Shown: piece after piece, positions 16,509 through 26,141 of the stretch
How the letters are laid out: every line of letters begins with the position of its first letter
Numbering within the stretch: the first letter of the stretch is position 1
From: Oceanobacter kriegii DSM 6294
GTDB lineage: Bacteria; Pseudomonadota; Gammaproteobacteria; Pseudomonadales; Oceanobacteraceae
Assembly: GCF_000422845.1 (NCBI RefSeq)
Contig: NZ_AUGV01000018.1
Span: 1 to 64,000, forward strand
DNA length: 64,000 nucleotides
Direction of reading: 5' to 3'
Made by a program: the position numbers and the translations under genes
Notes under the pieces: model-generated
Database searches by the model: none
What the model was told of the DNA's origin: nothing
What the model saw: only the letters and a program-made list of their open reading frames with translations

Positions 16509-17026
16509 TCTTCACTTGCCCCCATAAAAAAGCTGATGAGGCGTTCCAGAGCGCGCAAGCCCACCAGGGTGCTTGCCAACACACCGGCTGCGTAAACAAT
16601 CCACAGCGGCAGTTCCAGAATCATGCTCTGTTCCATGTAGTCGTAGGCGTCGTAACCGGCGATGGTCATTTGCCACGCCATCACACAGGACACTACGAAG
16701 AAACAGAACTCGCCAACGGTCTCCAGTACCTTCAGGGGCTTGGGAGCCAGGTTGTTGGTGAATACGTCCACCACCACGTGTCCGCAGGCACGGTGGCCTT
16801 CGGGCAGAAACAGAAAGATCGCAATCCCTAAGCCGGCTTCTACCAGCTCGTAGTCTCCACTAATCGCAGTTGAAAACAGGGCGCGACCGATAACGCTGAC
16901 AACAGTCATGAAGGCTAGGGCCAACATGATGACACCGCCCACCAGCGCAAGCTGACGGGCGAGCCATGTCAGAATGGCGCGCACCTGTACCAGCCACGCA
17001 GGCTGGTTCAGGGCAATGTCATTCAT
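16505..17026 (-). CDS. dctQ: TRAP transporter small permease subunit DctQ (second system)
   Basis: Membrane protein of 173 residues with four predicted helices (GGVIMLALAFMTVVSVIGRALF, LVEAGLGIAIFLFLPEG, VGEFCFFVVSCVMAWQM, WIVYAAGVLASTLVGL) and the ISGDYELVE and GHVVVDVF segments typical of DctQ. It overlaps dctP upstream and dctM downstream by 4 bp each (ATGA junctions), so the three subunits are translationally coupled. Length is normal. Confidence 0.93.
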   Translation of the reverse strand: MNDIALNQPAWLVQVRAILTWLARQLALVGGVIMLALAFMTVVSVIGRALFSTAISGDYELVEAGLGIAIFLFLPEGHRACGHVVVDVFTNNLAPKPLKVLETVGEFCFFVVSCVMAWQMTIAGYDAYDYMEQSMILELPLWIVYAAGVLASTLVGLRALERLISFFMGASEE

Positions 17027-18075
17027 GATTCACTTACTACCTTTTCGTACTTCTTGATCAGATCGTTGGCTTTCTTGTACAGACGAGTACCGTCGAGATC
17101 TTCGTCGTTCATGTCTTCAATCCAGTCGTCAGTTACCGGCTGCATGGCTTTCTTCCACTTGGCGGTTTCTTCCGGAGAGATGGTGTAGAACTTGTTGTTC
17201 TCGGCACGGGACACTTCGTAGCCTGGCAGTTCTGCCTGGTCGAATTCGTAACCCATGCGACGGGCTTCGTTGATACCAGAGTTGTTATCAATCACTTTCT
17301 GCAGGTCAGCAGGCAGCTTGTTGTAGGTTTTCTTGTTCATCACGAACATGAAGAACTGGGTGTACAGACCACGCTCGCCCTTCACTTCGGTGTGGTTAGG
17401 CGCCAGCTGGTGAATCTTCAGCGGGTTAACCACCTCGAAAGGCATCACGGCAACGTCAACAACACCTTTGGACAGTGCGCTTGGCAGCGTAGGTACCGGC
17501 ATGAACACAGGGCTTGCACCCAGAGTGCTAAGGGCTTCTGCCATGGCTTTGTTTGGCGCACGCATTTTCAGGCCGTCGATGTCATCAGCGGTCTTGATCA
17601 GGGTGTCACGGGAGTGGAACGCACCCGGCGCGTGAGTGTGCAGGGCCAACAGATGAACGTCTTCCAGCTCGTCCTGCATTTCAGTCTCGGCGTATTCCTG
17701 CAGTGCCATGGAAGTGGCTTCTGCATTTACCGGCATGAATGGCAGTTCGAAAGCACCGGCTTTCGGGAAACGACCCGGGGTGTAACCACCAACGGTCCAG
17801 ACGATATCAGCAACACCTTTACGAGCCTGGTCGAACAGCTGTGGTGGCTTGCCGCCCAGCTGCATGGCCGGGTAGATGTCGATTTTGATACGGCCGTCAG
17901 ATTCTTTCATCACTTTCTCGGCCCACGGCACCATCAGCTTCTGATGGGTTGGCGACAGTGGCGTCAGGAAGTGATGCAGCTTCAGAGTGAATTCAGGTTC
18001 AGCGGCCTGGGTGGTGGCGGCAGTCAGGCTGCCCAATGTGATACCCAGTGCTACCAGCAGGTTCTTCAGTTTCAT
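17023..18075 (-). CDS. dctP: TRAP transporter substrate-binding protein DctP (second system)
   Basis: Protein of 350 residues with a signal peptide ending near ATTQA-AEPEF. The mature part is strikingly similar to the proteins at 496-1575 and 40382-41422: all three share GRIKIDxYPxMQLGGKPPQLFDQARKGVADIxWTV and KVMKES. The ligand arginine is in LKMRAPNK. It is the only one of the three next to dctQM. AAGGTG precedes the start. An organic-acid ligand, probably an aromatic carboxylate, is inferred from the genes around. The 745-bp region upstream carries no gene. Confidence 0.93.
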   Translation of the reverse strand: MKLKNLLVALGITLGSLTAATTQAAEPEFTLKLHHFLTPLSPTHQKLMVPWAEKVMKESDGRIKIDIYPAMQLGGKPPQLFDQARKGVADIVWTVGGYTPGRFPKAGAFELPFMPVNAEATSMALQEYAETEMQDELEDVHLLALHTHAPGAFHSRDTLIKTADDIDGLKMRAPNKAMAEALSTLGASPVFMPVPTLPSALSKGVVDVAVMPFEVVNPLKIHQLAPNHTEVKGERGLYTQFFMFVMNKKTYNKLPADLQKVIDNNSGINEARRMGYEFDQAELPGYEVSRAENNKFYTISPEETAKWKKAMQPVTDDWIEDMNDEDLDGTRLYKKANDLIKKYEKVVSES

Positions 18076-18820
18076 TGTTTTGCACCTTGTTATTTTTATG
18101 GGTCAGATATTGCCCCGGCCAATTTCGGCACTTACGGCAAAATCATACAACCTCTGGACTGTTATTTTATGCAACAGATTCTGGCTTTCCGTCAGGTTCC
18201 GGAAGGTCTACCCACATGAGTATTGAAAAAATACCCTGCCATCTGGCGGCACGCAGACCCATTGCGAAATCCTCACTTCAGGACTGCAAGCTAGCACCAT
18301 GAAAGTACGGCTGGTAATTAAATAAGCAGGGATACCATTCGTTTTTTGCATAGTTGCATATTCAAAACGGCACCTTTGAGACTACAAAACGCATCGTTAA
18401 TAAGCGGTTAAAATCGCTACAAGCCCCATTATCAAAGGGTTTAACCGGCTTTTAACGAAGCAAGCCAAGCTATAAGAACATTGACCGGGATCATTCCAAA
18501 GCGACATATCCGTAACGCTGGCCGATGAACAAATTTTCGGCCCTATAGCAAAAACCAATACCCCACTGGTGAAATTGGACTTTGCCCTGACAGCCACACA
18601 GACATAACATTCGAGACCATAAACATGCCGTCAGAGCATGTAGCCGGTACACCTCGATGTAACGCAACAGCACCCGCAAAGCCGTGGAAGGGCACGGTTT
18701 TTCAGGGACGATGTTGTTTTTGTACCAGTCAGTACGATGTTTGTACCAGAGACTTCAGCGCGATTTCTGGTAATAGTGAAGTAACCCTATAATCCCAACA
18801 AAATAATAACGAGGGATTCC
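18076..18820. other. 745-bp intergenic region between dctP and araC
   Basis: No convincing gene: the short open frames lack ribosome-binding sites and recognisable sequence. The left part must hold the dctPQM promoter (minus) and the right part the araC promoter (plus). Base composition is lower in GC than the neighbouring genes. The only clear motif is the direct repeat at 18721-18749. Confidence 0.6.
18721..18749 (+). promoter_or_regulatory. Direct repeat TGTACCAG x2, 21 bp apart (AraC-type site)
   Basis: TGTACCAG occurs at 18721-18728 and again at 18742-18749, each preceded by T-rich bases. A 21-bp period puts both copies on one helix face, as for AraC/XylS operators. It lies about 70 bp before the araC start codon, so autoregulation is likely. 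The TGTAC core recurs upstream of the porin gene at 21126-21157. Confidence 0.5.
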
Positions 18821-19759
18821 ATGCTGGGAAGCTATCTCCATCGGTCGGTTGATCTGGCCGTCAATCAGGGCAGTGACCACCAGGCCCTGCACAGCCCTTT
18901 ACTGCAGCTGTTTGCCTGCAGGGATAAAGGCTTCTTCATAGACTGCGCCAGCGGCCAGAACAGCGACGCCCGTGTGCGCCAGAACCAGTGGCGCATTGGC
19001 GACCTGCAACTGGCACGCCTGCACTTTAACCGCAGCTGCCGGGTGGCCATTGAATGCCCCGACGGCATCAGCCTGCTGGTATGGCCGACCGATCCCTTCG
19101 AGAACCTGCTGGCGCAACCCCATTGGGTCAGCCATCAGCAAGCTCTTGAATTAGGCGCCAGCGCCAATCAGGACTGGCTCTGTGTGGCGGTCAACAACCA
19201 ACGACTGGACATGACCGACAGCAGCCAGCTGAACCGGATCTTCCAGCAACAATGGCAACAGGGCCGCAACCAGCGACTGCAATTTCTGCTGCAATCCCTC
19301 TGCGCCGAACCGGACACGCCAATCAGTGCCAGCAACTCCGACTGCTACCAGCAGCTGTTCTACCACGCCCTGTGGCAGAGCCTGCAAAGCCACGACAGCA
19401 CCAGTCCCGGCGTTGGCCACAGCCAGCACCCACGGGTGCAAAAAGTACGGGCATTGCTGTTACAGCACATCACCGAAGACATCGACGTCAACTGGCTGGC
19501 AGCACAATGCGATGTCAGCGTGAAGACCCTCTATAACCTGTTCAACAAGGAACTGGGCATCACCCCGTCGGTGTTTATTCGCTGCGTGAAACTGCAGGCC
19601 GCCCACGACGACATCTGCAACAACCCCAGTCAGAACATCACCCACATCGCCACCCGCTACGGTTTTACCAACCTGTCGCGCTTTGCCAGCTACTACCGTG
19701 AGCGCTTTGGCGAATCGCCATCGGATACCTTGCGCAGCAGCCGTAGCAAGAACGTCTGA
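18821..19759 (+). CDS. AraC/XylS-family transcriptional regulator
   Basis: Protein of 312 residues. The N-terminal 200 residues are a ligand or dimerisation domain without a clear family. The C-terminal 100 residues are a double helix-turn-helix: first HTH in DVNWLAAQCDVSVKTLYNLF, second in NITHIATRYGFTNLSRFASYYRERFG, with the typical GESPSDTLR end. GAGGGA precedes the ATG. It converges with the DcaP-like porin gene and lies two genes from pobA. AraC-type regulators (PobC/PobR class) control pobA in pseudomonads, but linkage here is positional only. Shared TGTAC repeats point to the porin promoter as a target. Confidence 0.88.
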   Translation: MLGSYLHRSVDLAVNQGSDHQALHSPLLQLFACRDKGFFIDCASGQNSDARVRQNQWRIGDLQLARLHFNRSCRVAIECPDGISLLVWPTDPFENLLAQPHWVSHQQALELGASANQDWLCVAVNNQRLDMTDSSQLNRIFQQQWQQGRNQRLQFLLQSLCAEPDTPISASNSDCYQQLFYHALWQSLQSHDSTSPGVGHSQHPRVQKVRALLLQHITEDIDVNWLAAQCDVSVKTLYNLFNKELGITPSVFIRCVKLQAAHDDICNNPSQNITHIATRYGFTNLSRFASYYRERFGESPSDTLRSSRSKNV

Positions 19760-19760
19760 A

Positions 19761-19816
19761 GTCGGGTGTCGGGTGTCGGGTGTCGGGCGTCGGGCGTCGG
19801 GCGTCGGGCGTCGGGC
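19761..19816. repeat. Heptamer tandem repeat, 8 copies of GTCGGGT/GTCGGGC
   Basis: Three copies of GTCGGGT are followed by five of GTCGGGC, starting one base after the araC stop codon, with a decayed ninth unit. The same family recurs at 37515-37549 and in short form near 52831. The 7-bp unit is not a multiple of three, so any coding read-through would change frame at each copy. Confidence 0.93.
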
Positions 19817-19830
19817 GTCCGACATAAAAA

Positions 19831-19858
19831 AATCCGGTGCTCATGACAACACCGGATT
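19831..19858. terminator. Intrinsic terminator between araC and porin
   Basis: Arms AATCCGGTG (19831-19839) and CACCGGATT (19850-19858), with an A-run on the left and TCTTT on the right, so it can stop both convergent genes. Confidence 0.8.
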
Positions 19859-19932
19859 CTTTACAACACACAACGGAGAGTTTGTTGGGTCAGCCTTGCC
19901 GCCAATCAGCAAGGCCAACGCCGGGCCAGTAC

Positions 19933-21021
19933 TCAGAACTTGTACATGGCCATGATTTCCAGCTGCTTGCCCTTTGGACGGATGTTCGGGAAGCTGGTTG
20001 GGTTGTTGAGGGTATCAACGTCCTGCTTACGGAATTCAACGCCGATATCCAGGCCTTTGGTGTAGGCGTAGGTCAGGTTGGCGTTCATCACGTTCATTTC
20101 GGAATCGGCCGCATCGTCAACGCTCACACGACCCATACGCACACCGGCTTTCAGGTCGTCGCTCAGACGGTAGCTCAGACCCGCCGCGAAGCCCATCTGG
20201 CTAACCAGATCGCCGTCTTCGGCGTCGGCGTTCTTGACCGGCGCGTACGCACCGTTCACACCAAAGCCGGAGAACACGCCGACACCCTTACCGGTGTATA
20301 CGGAGCCGTGCAGGGTCAGATCGCCCATGCCCAACTTACCGGCGAACGACAGGCCGGCACCAAACTTGGAATCTTCATCACCGGTGTTGCTGCCATCACC
20401 AACGGCAACGTCACGACCGGTGGCCGCCACAGTGAAGCCGCTACCGCCGTCAAAACGCTGGGTGTAGGACGCCACCAGATCCGGGTAGCCAGCTTTGGCG
20501 TTTACCGGGTCCTGAATACTGATACGAACCGGGCCACTGGTGTAGTGCAGCACCAGATCCGGACGAATGGTGCCGCCGTTACCGCCCAGTGTGCCGAGGC
20601 CCAGACCCCAGAAGTTGAACTGTGGCGCATCCATCGGCGCCGTTGCGAAGAACACACCGCTCCAGGTCTGACCAACGGTCACGTTATCTACCTGCAGGTA
20701 GGCGTGACGCAGACGCCAGTTGTAAGTCGTACCCGAGTTGAACTGACCACCGTAGAAATCGCCTTCAATAAAGGTCTTGATCTTGTGACCTTCAATTTCA
20801 CGCTGGGTAGCAAAATTGATACGGGATTGACGGGCAGTCGCGTTAAAGGAGTTGCTTGCATCCAGTGCGGCATCGGAGTCCGGACGGTTGAAAACACCTT
20901 CCACCTTAACGTAACCACCAATGCTGTATTTCACGCCGTTTACGTCGGCGATTTCACCGGCACCTGCAACGGATGCCATAACGGAGGCTGCAACAGCCAG
21001 AGCCAGGGAGTGCTTCTTCAT
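19933..21021 (-). CDS. DcaP-like outer-membrane porin
   Basis: Protein of 362 residues: signal peptide (MKKHSLALAVAASVMASVAGA), then alternating beta-strand sequence ending in a C-terminal aromatic (AMYKF), as needed for outer-membrane insertion. Segments GGYVKVEGVF, KTFIEGDFYG, RLRHAYLQVDNVTVGQTWSGVF resemble the DcaP family of trimeric channels, which pass dicarboxylic and aromatic acids. Such porins often sit in aromatic-acid loci, and this one lies between an AraC regulator and pobA. AAGAAAGG precedes the start. The 459-bp gap to pobA contains TGTAC repeats and a CRP-like site. Exact ligand unknown. Confidence 0.82.
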   Translation of the reverse strand: MKKHSLALAVAASVMASVAGAGEIADVNGVKYSIGGYVKVEGVFNRPDSDAALDASNSFNATARQSRINFATQREIEGHKIKTFIEGDFYGGQFNSGTTYNWRLRHAYLQVDNVTVGQTWSGVFFATAPMDAPQFNFWGLGLGTLGGNGGTIRPDLVLHYTSGPVRISIQDPVNAKAGYPDLVASYTQRFDGGSGFTVAATGRDVAVGDGSNTGDEDSKFGAGLSFAGKLGMGDLTLHGSVYTGKGVGVFSGFGVNGAYAPVKNADAEDGDLVSQMGFAAGLSYRLSDDLKAGVRMGRVSVDDAADSEMNVMNANLTYAYTKGLDIGVEFRKQDVDTLNNPTSFPNIRPKGKQLEIMAMYKF

Positions 21022-21125
21022 GATTTAGCCTTTCTTTTATTTATTGTTGTGCCGGGCTGTTCGTTAGGACGCCAGCGCCGGAATAGTCAGCCAGTTCAGT
21101 TTGATTGAGCCCACCCCCAAAGGCT

Positions 21126-21157
21126 GTACATATACTGCAATCGGGGTACATATGTTG
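21126..21157 (-). promoter_or_regulatory. Direct repeat ATATGTAC x2, 20 bp apart, upstream of the porin gene
   Basis: On the plus strand GTACATAT occurs at 21126-21133 and 21146-21153; on the porin strand this reads ATATGTAC twice, about 105 bp before the porin ATG. The TGTAC core and near-21-bp period match the repeat before araC. The rest of the 21022-21480 gap holds a CRP-like sequence (TTTGA-N6-TCACA at 21195-21210) and no gene. Confidence 0.5.
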
Positions 21158-21459
21158 TAAAAACCGATTGTTTTAATTACCACCTATATAAGTTTTTGAG
21201 ATAAATCACATTCCAAAAACAGATATAGAGCACACCTGAGCGTTTTGCTCACACGGCCCTGCAAGGTCAGTCAGCATCAGTGTTTGAAGGGAATTGGAAA
21301 GCAGAAAGAGGACAAGCCACAAACAGTGCATGGGGTTTTCAAAAGGCCTGAAAAGGTACCGAAACCACCACAAAGACATGTAAAAAAAGTGCCAGTCGTC
21401 GAATGATTTCTCCATTCAGAGCAGCGTTTATTCGGACGATGATGGAAAGGTAACAATAA

Positions 21460-22695
<1,236 letters not shown>

Positions 22696-22714
22696 GTGTT
22701 AGCCACTTGAACGA

Positions 22715-22746
22715 AAAGCCCGCTGGCCGAAGGATCAGCGGGCTTT
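22715..22746 (+). terminator. Intrinsic terminator after pobA
   Basis: AAAGCCCGCTG and CAGCGGGCTTT arms with a short loop, followed by TT. It starts 20 bp after the pobA stop codon. Confidence 0.88.
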
Positions 22747-22761
22747 TTCATAGCCAATAAC

Positions 22762-22810
22762 CGTAGGCTGGGCCCCGCCCAGCGAATTGTTGGGCGGGGC
22801 CCAACCTACG
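22762..22810. repeat. Interspersed GC-rich palindrome (GTAGG...GGGCCCCGCCC type)
   Basis: Two 20-bp arms with one mismatch (CGTAGGCTGGGCC.../...GGCCCAACCTACG) around a 9-base loop. It resembles the short intergenic palindromes common in gammaproteobacteria. It lies between the pobA terminator and the 3' end of the convergent orfX gene. Related GTGCGCACTGCGCAC units are at 29475-29495 and 53047-53110. Confidence 0.7.
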
Positions 22811-22836
22811 ATTCGGTGCACCGCGCACCAACGAAC

Positions 22837-23349
22837 TCAATGCAACGACATCCGGTTCTGCTTCGGTGCCAGAGTGCCCAGCTGGGCAATCAGCGCCTGC
22901 AACGCCGGTTTGTTGGTTTGAATCCGCCCCAGCAATTGCGGGCATTCTTGCGCCAAACGCGCAGCCATTTTCTGCACACACAGCCGAATGCCTTCGTGGT
23001 CACAGTCGTTATTCTGTGATGCCAGCAGGTTCACACAGCGATTGAGACGCACCAGCGCCATTTCACTGCGGCCTTCGGCCAGATAACTTTCCACCAGATT
23101 CAGCAGCGCCAAAACCACACTGGCCAACGCCGTCTCGTAAGACACCATCGGGTATTGGCCGGGGCAGTACAGCAGGTCGTAGCCGAAGTCGAGCGCTTGC
23201 ACAAAGGACTGACTCGCCGCCTGTGGATCGCCCGCTGCCAGCGCTTGCTGACCCATTTCAATATGGTGCTGCCAATCCAGTGGTGGCTTTTCGCCATGGC
23301 GGGCCTGAATACCCGCCTGCCAGGTGTGGTTTGTGTCTCGCTGCGTCAT
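22837..23349 (-). CDS. Conserved hypothetical protein, third gene of the fagA-fumC cluster (orfX-like)
   Basis: Protein of 170 residues, all helical in appearance, with TPR-like spacing (MGQQALAAGDPQAASQSFVQALDFGY ... LLNLVESYLAEGRSEMALVRLNRCVNLL). No signal peptide or membrane segment. Start chosen at 23349, where a GGAGG site lies 5 bases upstream; the open frame to 23415 has none. It follows fumC by 83 bp on the same strand. The order fagA-fumC-small helical protein matches the iron-regulated fagA-fumC-orfX-sodA operon of pseudomonads, though sodA is absent here. Function unknown. Confidence 0.78.
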   Translation of the reverse strand: MTQRDTNHTWQAGIQARHGEKPPLDWQHHIEMGQQALAAGDPQAASQSFVQALDFGYDLLYCPGQYPMVSYETALASVVLALLNLVESYLAEGRSEMALVRLNRCVNLLASQNNDCDHEGIRLCVQKMAARLAQECPQLLGRIQTNKPALQALIAQLGTLAPKQNRMSLH

Positions 23350-23432
23350 ACGACCTCCATCCGGTGTCGTGATGCCCAAACCAGAGCCGTGTTCACTCTG
23401 GTCAGGCAACGGCAAGTGTAGTCAGGGACGAA

Positions 23433-24809
23433 TCAGATACCGCCATGAGTCAGTTTGGCAGGGTCCAGCAGGCGTTCCAGCTCTTCACGACCCAGATCGG
23501 TTTGCTCGTCGGCAACGTCGAGTACCGGGCGCTTCTCTTTATAGGCCTGCTTGGCGATTTCAGCCGCTTTCATGTAACCCACAATCGGGTTCAGTGCAGT
23601 CACCAGAATCGGGTTTTTCGCCAGCGCTTCCTGCAGTTTATCTTCATTCACCTTGAAGCTGGATACCGCTTTATCGGCCAACAAACGCGAGGTGTTCGCC
23701 GCCAGCTGAACGCTGTTCAGCAGGTTGGCAGAGATCACCGGCAGCATCACGTTCAGCTCGAAGTTACCGGACTGACCGCCAATGGTGATGGTGGCGTCGT
23801 TGCCAATGATCTGGGCAGCGGCCATGGCCGTGGCTTCCGGAATCACTGGATTCACCTTGCCCGGCATGATGGAGGAACCCGGCTGCAGGGCTTCCAGCTC
23901 GATTTCACCCAAACCGGCCAGCGGGCCGGAGTTCATCCAGCGCAGGTCGTTGGCAATTTTCATCAGAGCCACGGCGAGGGTTTTCAGGGCACCGGAGGTT
24001 TGCACCGCGGTGTCCTGGGAGCTGATCAGAGCGAACAGGTCAGGGCCTGGCTGGAACGGCAAGCCGGTCAGTTTGCTCAGTTCGTGGCTGAACAGTTCCG
24101 AGAATTCCGGGTGAGCGTTAATGCCGGTACCCACAGCGGTGCCACCCTGGGCCAGACGCAGCAGCTGGGTCAGCTGGTGATCGAGGTTCTTGCGGCAGCT
24201 GCGAATCTGTTCGGCCCAACCGCCCAGCGACTGGCTCATGCGCACAGGCATGGCGTCCATCAGGTGAGTACGGCCGGTTTTTACAAAGCCGTCGACTTCA
24301 GCAGCCTTGTCGCGGATGGCTTGCTGCAGGTGATCCAGCGCCGGAATCAGGGTATCGCTGATTTGCATCGCGGCACTGATGTGAATGCTGCTTGGAATAA
24401 TATCGTTACTGCTCTGGCCGCAGTTAACGTGGTCGTTCGGGCTAACGTCCTGACCCAGTGAACGGGTAGCCAGCGTGGCGACCACTTCGTTGGCATTCAT
24501 GTTGGAGCTGGTGCCGGAACCGGTCTGGAACACGTCTACCGGGAAGTGGTTCATCAGCTCGGCATCGCCCAACAGGGTATTCACGGCATCGACAATGGCA
24601 TCACCAATGGGTTTTTCCAGCATGCCCAACTGCACGTTGGCTTTGGCAGCAGCAGCTTTGGCCAGCAACAGGGCGCGAATAAAAGCCTCTGGCATCGGCT
24701 GGCCACTGACCGGGAAGTTATCAATCGCACGCTGGGTTTGCGCCCCCCACAGTGCCGCTTCCGGTACTTGCAGTTCGCCCATGCTGTCTTTAACGGTACG
24801 GTAATTCAT
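23433..24809 (-). CDS. fumC: Fumarate hydratase, class II (FumC)
   Basis: Iron-independent fumarase of 458 residues, tetrameric, TCA-cycle enzyme interconverting fumarate and malate. The superfamily signature is GSSIMPGKVNP, with TGSGTSSNMNANEV and GRTHLMDAMP contributing to the active site. The frame runs on to 24944, but MNYRTVKDSMGELQVPE at 24809 is the family start, with GGAG upstream. It is downstream of fagA and a Fur box, so it is expected to rise when iron is short and iron-sulfur fumarase fails. Serine or threonine is more usual where this protein has Ile in the SS-I-M signature, a mild variation. Confidence 0.95.
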   Translation of the reverse strand: MNYRTVKDSMGELQVPEAALWGAQTQRAIDNFPVSGQPMPEAFIRALLLAKAAAAKANVQLGMLEKPIGDAIVDAVNTLLGDAELMNHFPVDVFQTGSGTSSNMNANEVVATLATRSLGQDVSPNDHVNCGQSSNDIIPSSIHISAAMQISDTLIPALDHLQQAIRDKAAEVDGFVKTGRTHLMDAMPVRMSQSLGGWAEQIRSCRKNLDHQLTQLLRLAQGGTAVGTGINAHPEFSELFSHELSKLTGLPFQPGPDLFALISSQDTAVQTSGALKTLAVALMKIANDLRWMNSGPLAGLGEIELEALQPGSSIMPGKVNPVIPEATAMAAAQIIGNDATITIGGQSGNFELNVMLPVISANLLNSVQLAANTSRLLADKAVSSFKVNEDKLQEALAKNPILVTALNPIVGYMKAAEIAKQAYKEKRPVLDVADEQTDLGREELERLLDPAKLTHGGI

Positions 24810-24898
24810 TGCCTGTCTCCTGTTGGTTGGCGCTGGCCGGATCGGATTGGCCGCTGACGCCGTGCTCTTTATGCTTGTTGGGTATGCCAGCTGTGCTC

Positions 24899-25264
24899 TC
24901 AGCTGTATTGGAGGAAATAGCCTGCCAGGGTGTTCATTTCCCACCGCAAGCGGTTAACCGCCTTGCGGTGGTGCGGCTTGCTGGCGACTGCCGACAGGCC
25001 GTTCAACGGATGATGAATATGATCCAGACACAGCTGTCGCCAGGTTTCCGGCACCAGCTCGTCGGTGATGGCGTCCATCAAGAGGTCGTATTCACGGCGG
25101 TACACCCGGCGTTTGATGCAGTTGCACACGCGCGGAAAGGTGATTTCTTCCAGCTCCAGCCAGCGCGTCAGAAAGCCCGGACTGTCCGGTTGTTCGCCGT
25201 AACGCACTGCGTGGCGCATGTCGATCAGCTCGAGAAAATTTTCCATCGCCTGCTGTTCCGCCAT
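24899..25264 (-). CDS. fagA: FagA-like Fur-associated protein
   Basis: Protein of 121 residues, soluble and helical, no known domain: starts MAEQQAMENFLELIDMRHAVRYGEQPDS and contains two cysteines at CNCIKRRVYRREYD. Position directly upstream of fumC and downstream of a Fur box matches fagA of Pseudomonas, and the FLELIDMRH... segment fits my memory of that family. The open frame reaches 25372, but AAGGGG stands 8 bases before the ATG at 25264. Function of FagA is not established. Alternative start at 25297 lacks a ribosome-binding site. Confidence 0.72.
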   Translation of the reverse strand: MAEQQAMENFLELIDMRHAVRYGEQPDSPGFLTRWLELEEITFPRVCNCIKRRVYRREYDLLMDAITDELVPETWRQLCLDHIHHPLNGLSAVASKPHHRKAVNRLRWEMNTLAGYFLQYS

Positions 25265-25416
25265 GGCGCTGCCCCTTCGGTGTCCGATAAGATTCATAAC
25301 TGTAAGTTCGACTGCACCCAGCGCTATCGTTTGGCAACGCATTAAGGTCATTCGGGAACAGATGTTTTCCACAAAAAGAGTGTCCCAAACCGCGAGTCAA
25401 GCCTTGATTTATTAAT

Positions 25417-25435
25417 GATAATGATTAGCATTTGG
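25417..25435. promoter_or_regulatory. Fur box between fagA and flavodoxin
   Basis: GATAATGATTAGCATTTGG matches the 19-bp Fur consensus at 14 of 19 positions, with a perfect first half. It lies in the divergent gap between fagA-fumC-orfX and the flavodoxin gene, placing both under iron repression. Confidence 0.75.
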
Positions 25436-25503
25436 TGCAGAGTCAACCTGGTTTGTTCATCAGGTTTATAAAGTTTTGAAATGAAGAATTCAGAGGCACC
25501 GTT

Positions 25504-26046
25504 ATGAGCAGCCCACGCACCGGTATTATTTTTGGTACCGACACCGGCAACACCGAAGACATCGCCAACCGTATTGCCGAACAGCTGAAAGAGCATGGCA
25601 TTGACGCCGATTTGCACAACATCACCGACGTGGGTTCCGAAACATTCGGAGAGTACGAACTGTTGATCATGGGCATCCCGACCTGGGATTTCGGTGGCAT
25701 CCAGGCTGACTGGGAAGATTTTGAAGACGCCCTGAAGGCGCTGGACCTGAACGGTCAGGTTGTGGCCCTGTACGGTCTGGGCGACCAGTTCGGTTACGGC
25801 GACTACTTCATCGACGCCGTGGGCTGGCTGCACGAGTGTCTGGCCGACACTGGCGCCAAGTTCGTTGGCTACTGGTCTACCGAAGGCTACGAGTTTGACG
25901 GCTCCCGCGCATCCATCGACGACGGCAAGCGTTTCTGCGGTCTGGCGGTTGACGAAGACCAGCAGTTTGAACTGAGCGACGACCGCGTAGAGCGTTGGGT
26001 CAAGCAGGTAGTGGCCGAATACGCCGAGAAGAAAGAAGCTGCCTGA
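25504..26046 (+). CDS. fld: Flavodoxin (long-chain, FldA/FldB type)
   Basis: Protein of 180 residues with the FMN phosphate loop GTDTGNTEDIA (about 11-21), the aromatic FMN-flanking loops IPTWDFGG and GLGDQFGYGDYF, and the extra loop of long-chain flavodoxins. It is a one-electron carrier that replaces ferredoxin when iron is scarce. The Fur box upstream and divergent fagA-fumC support iron-stress expression. Ends in a KKEAA tail. A long hairpin separates it from the convergent LysR gene. Confidence 0.94.
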   Translation: MSSPRTGIIFGTDTGNTEDIANRIAEQLKEHGIDADLHNITDVGSETFGEYELLIMGIPTWDFGGIQADWEDFEDALKALDLNGQVVALYGLGDQFGYGDYFIDAVGWLHECLADTGAKFVGYWSTEGYEFDGSRASIDDGKRFCGLAVDEDQQFELSDDRVERWVKQVVAEYAEKKEAA

Positions 26047-26063
26047 TCGGCGCTTCGAGCTTC

Positions 26064-26098
26064 ACAAGCACAGGGTGGCCTTGCCATCCTGTGCTTGT
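26064..26098. terminator. Long hairpin between convergent flavodoxin and LysR genes
   Basis: 15-bp arms ACAAGCACAGGGTGG (26064-26078) and CCATCCTGTGCTTGT (26084-26098) pair with one G-U, loop of five. No long T-run follows, so termination may be weak or factor-assisted. Confidence 0.65.
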
Positions 26099-26141
26099 CA
26101 TCTTGTGACCGTCCTGGTCCCTTCCCCAGCACGTCTGACGA

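Noticed and set aside
18397-18679. Small open frames in the dctP-araC gap
   Set aside because: No ribosome-binding site, overlapping frames and no plausible protein features.
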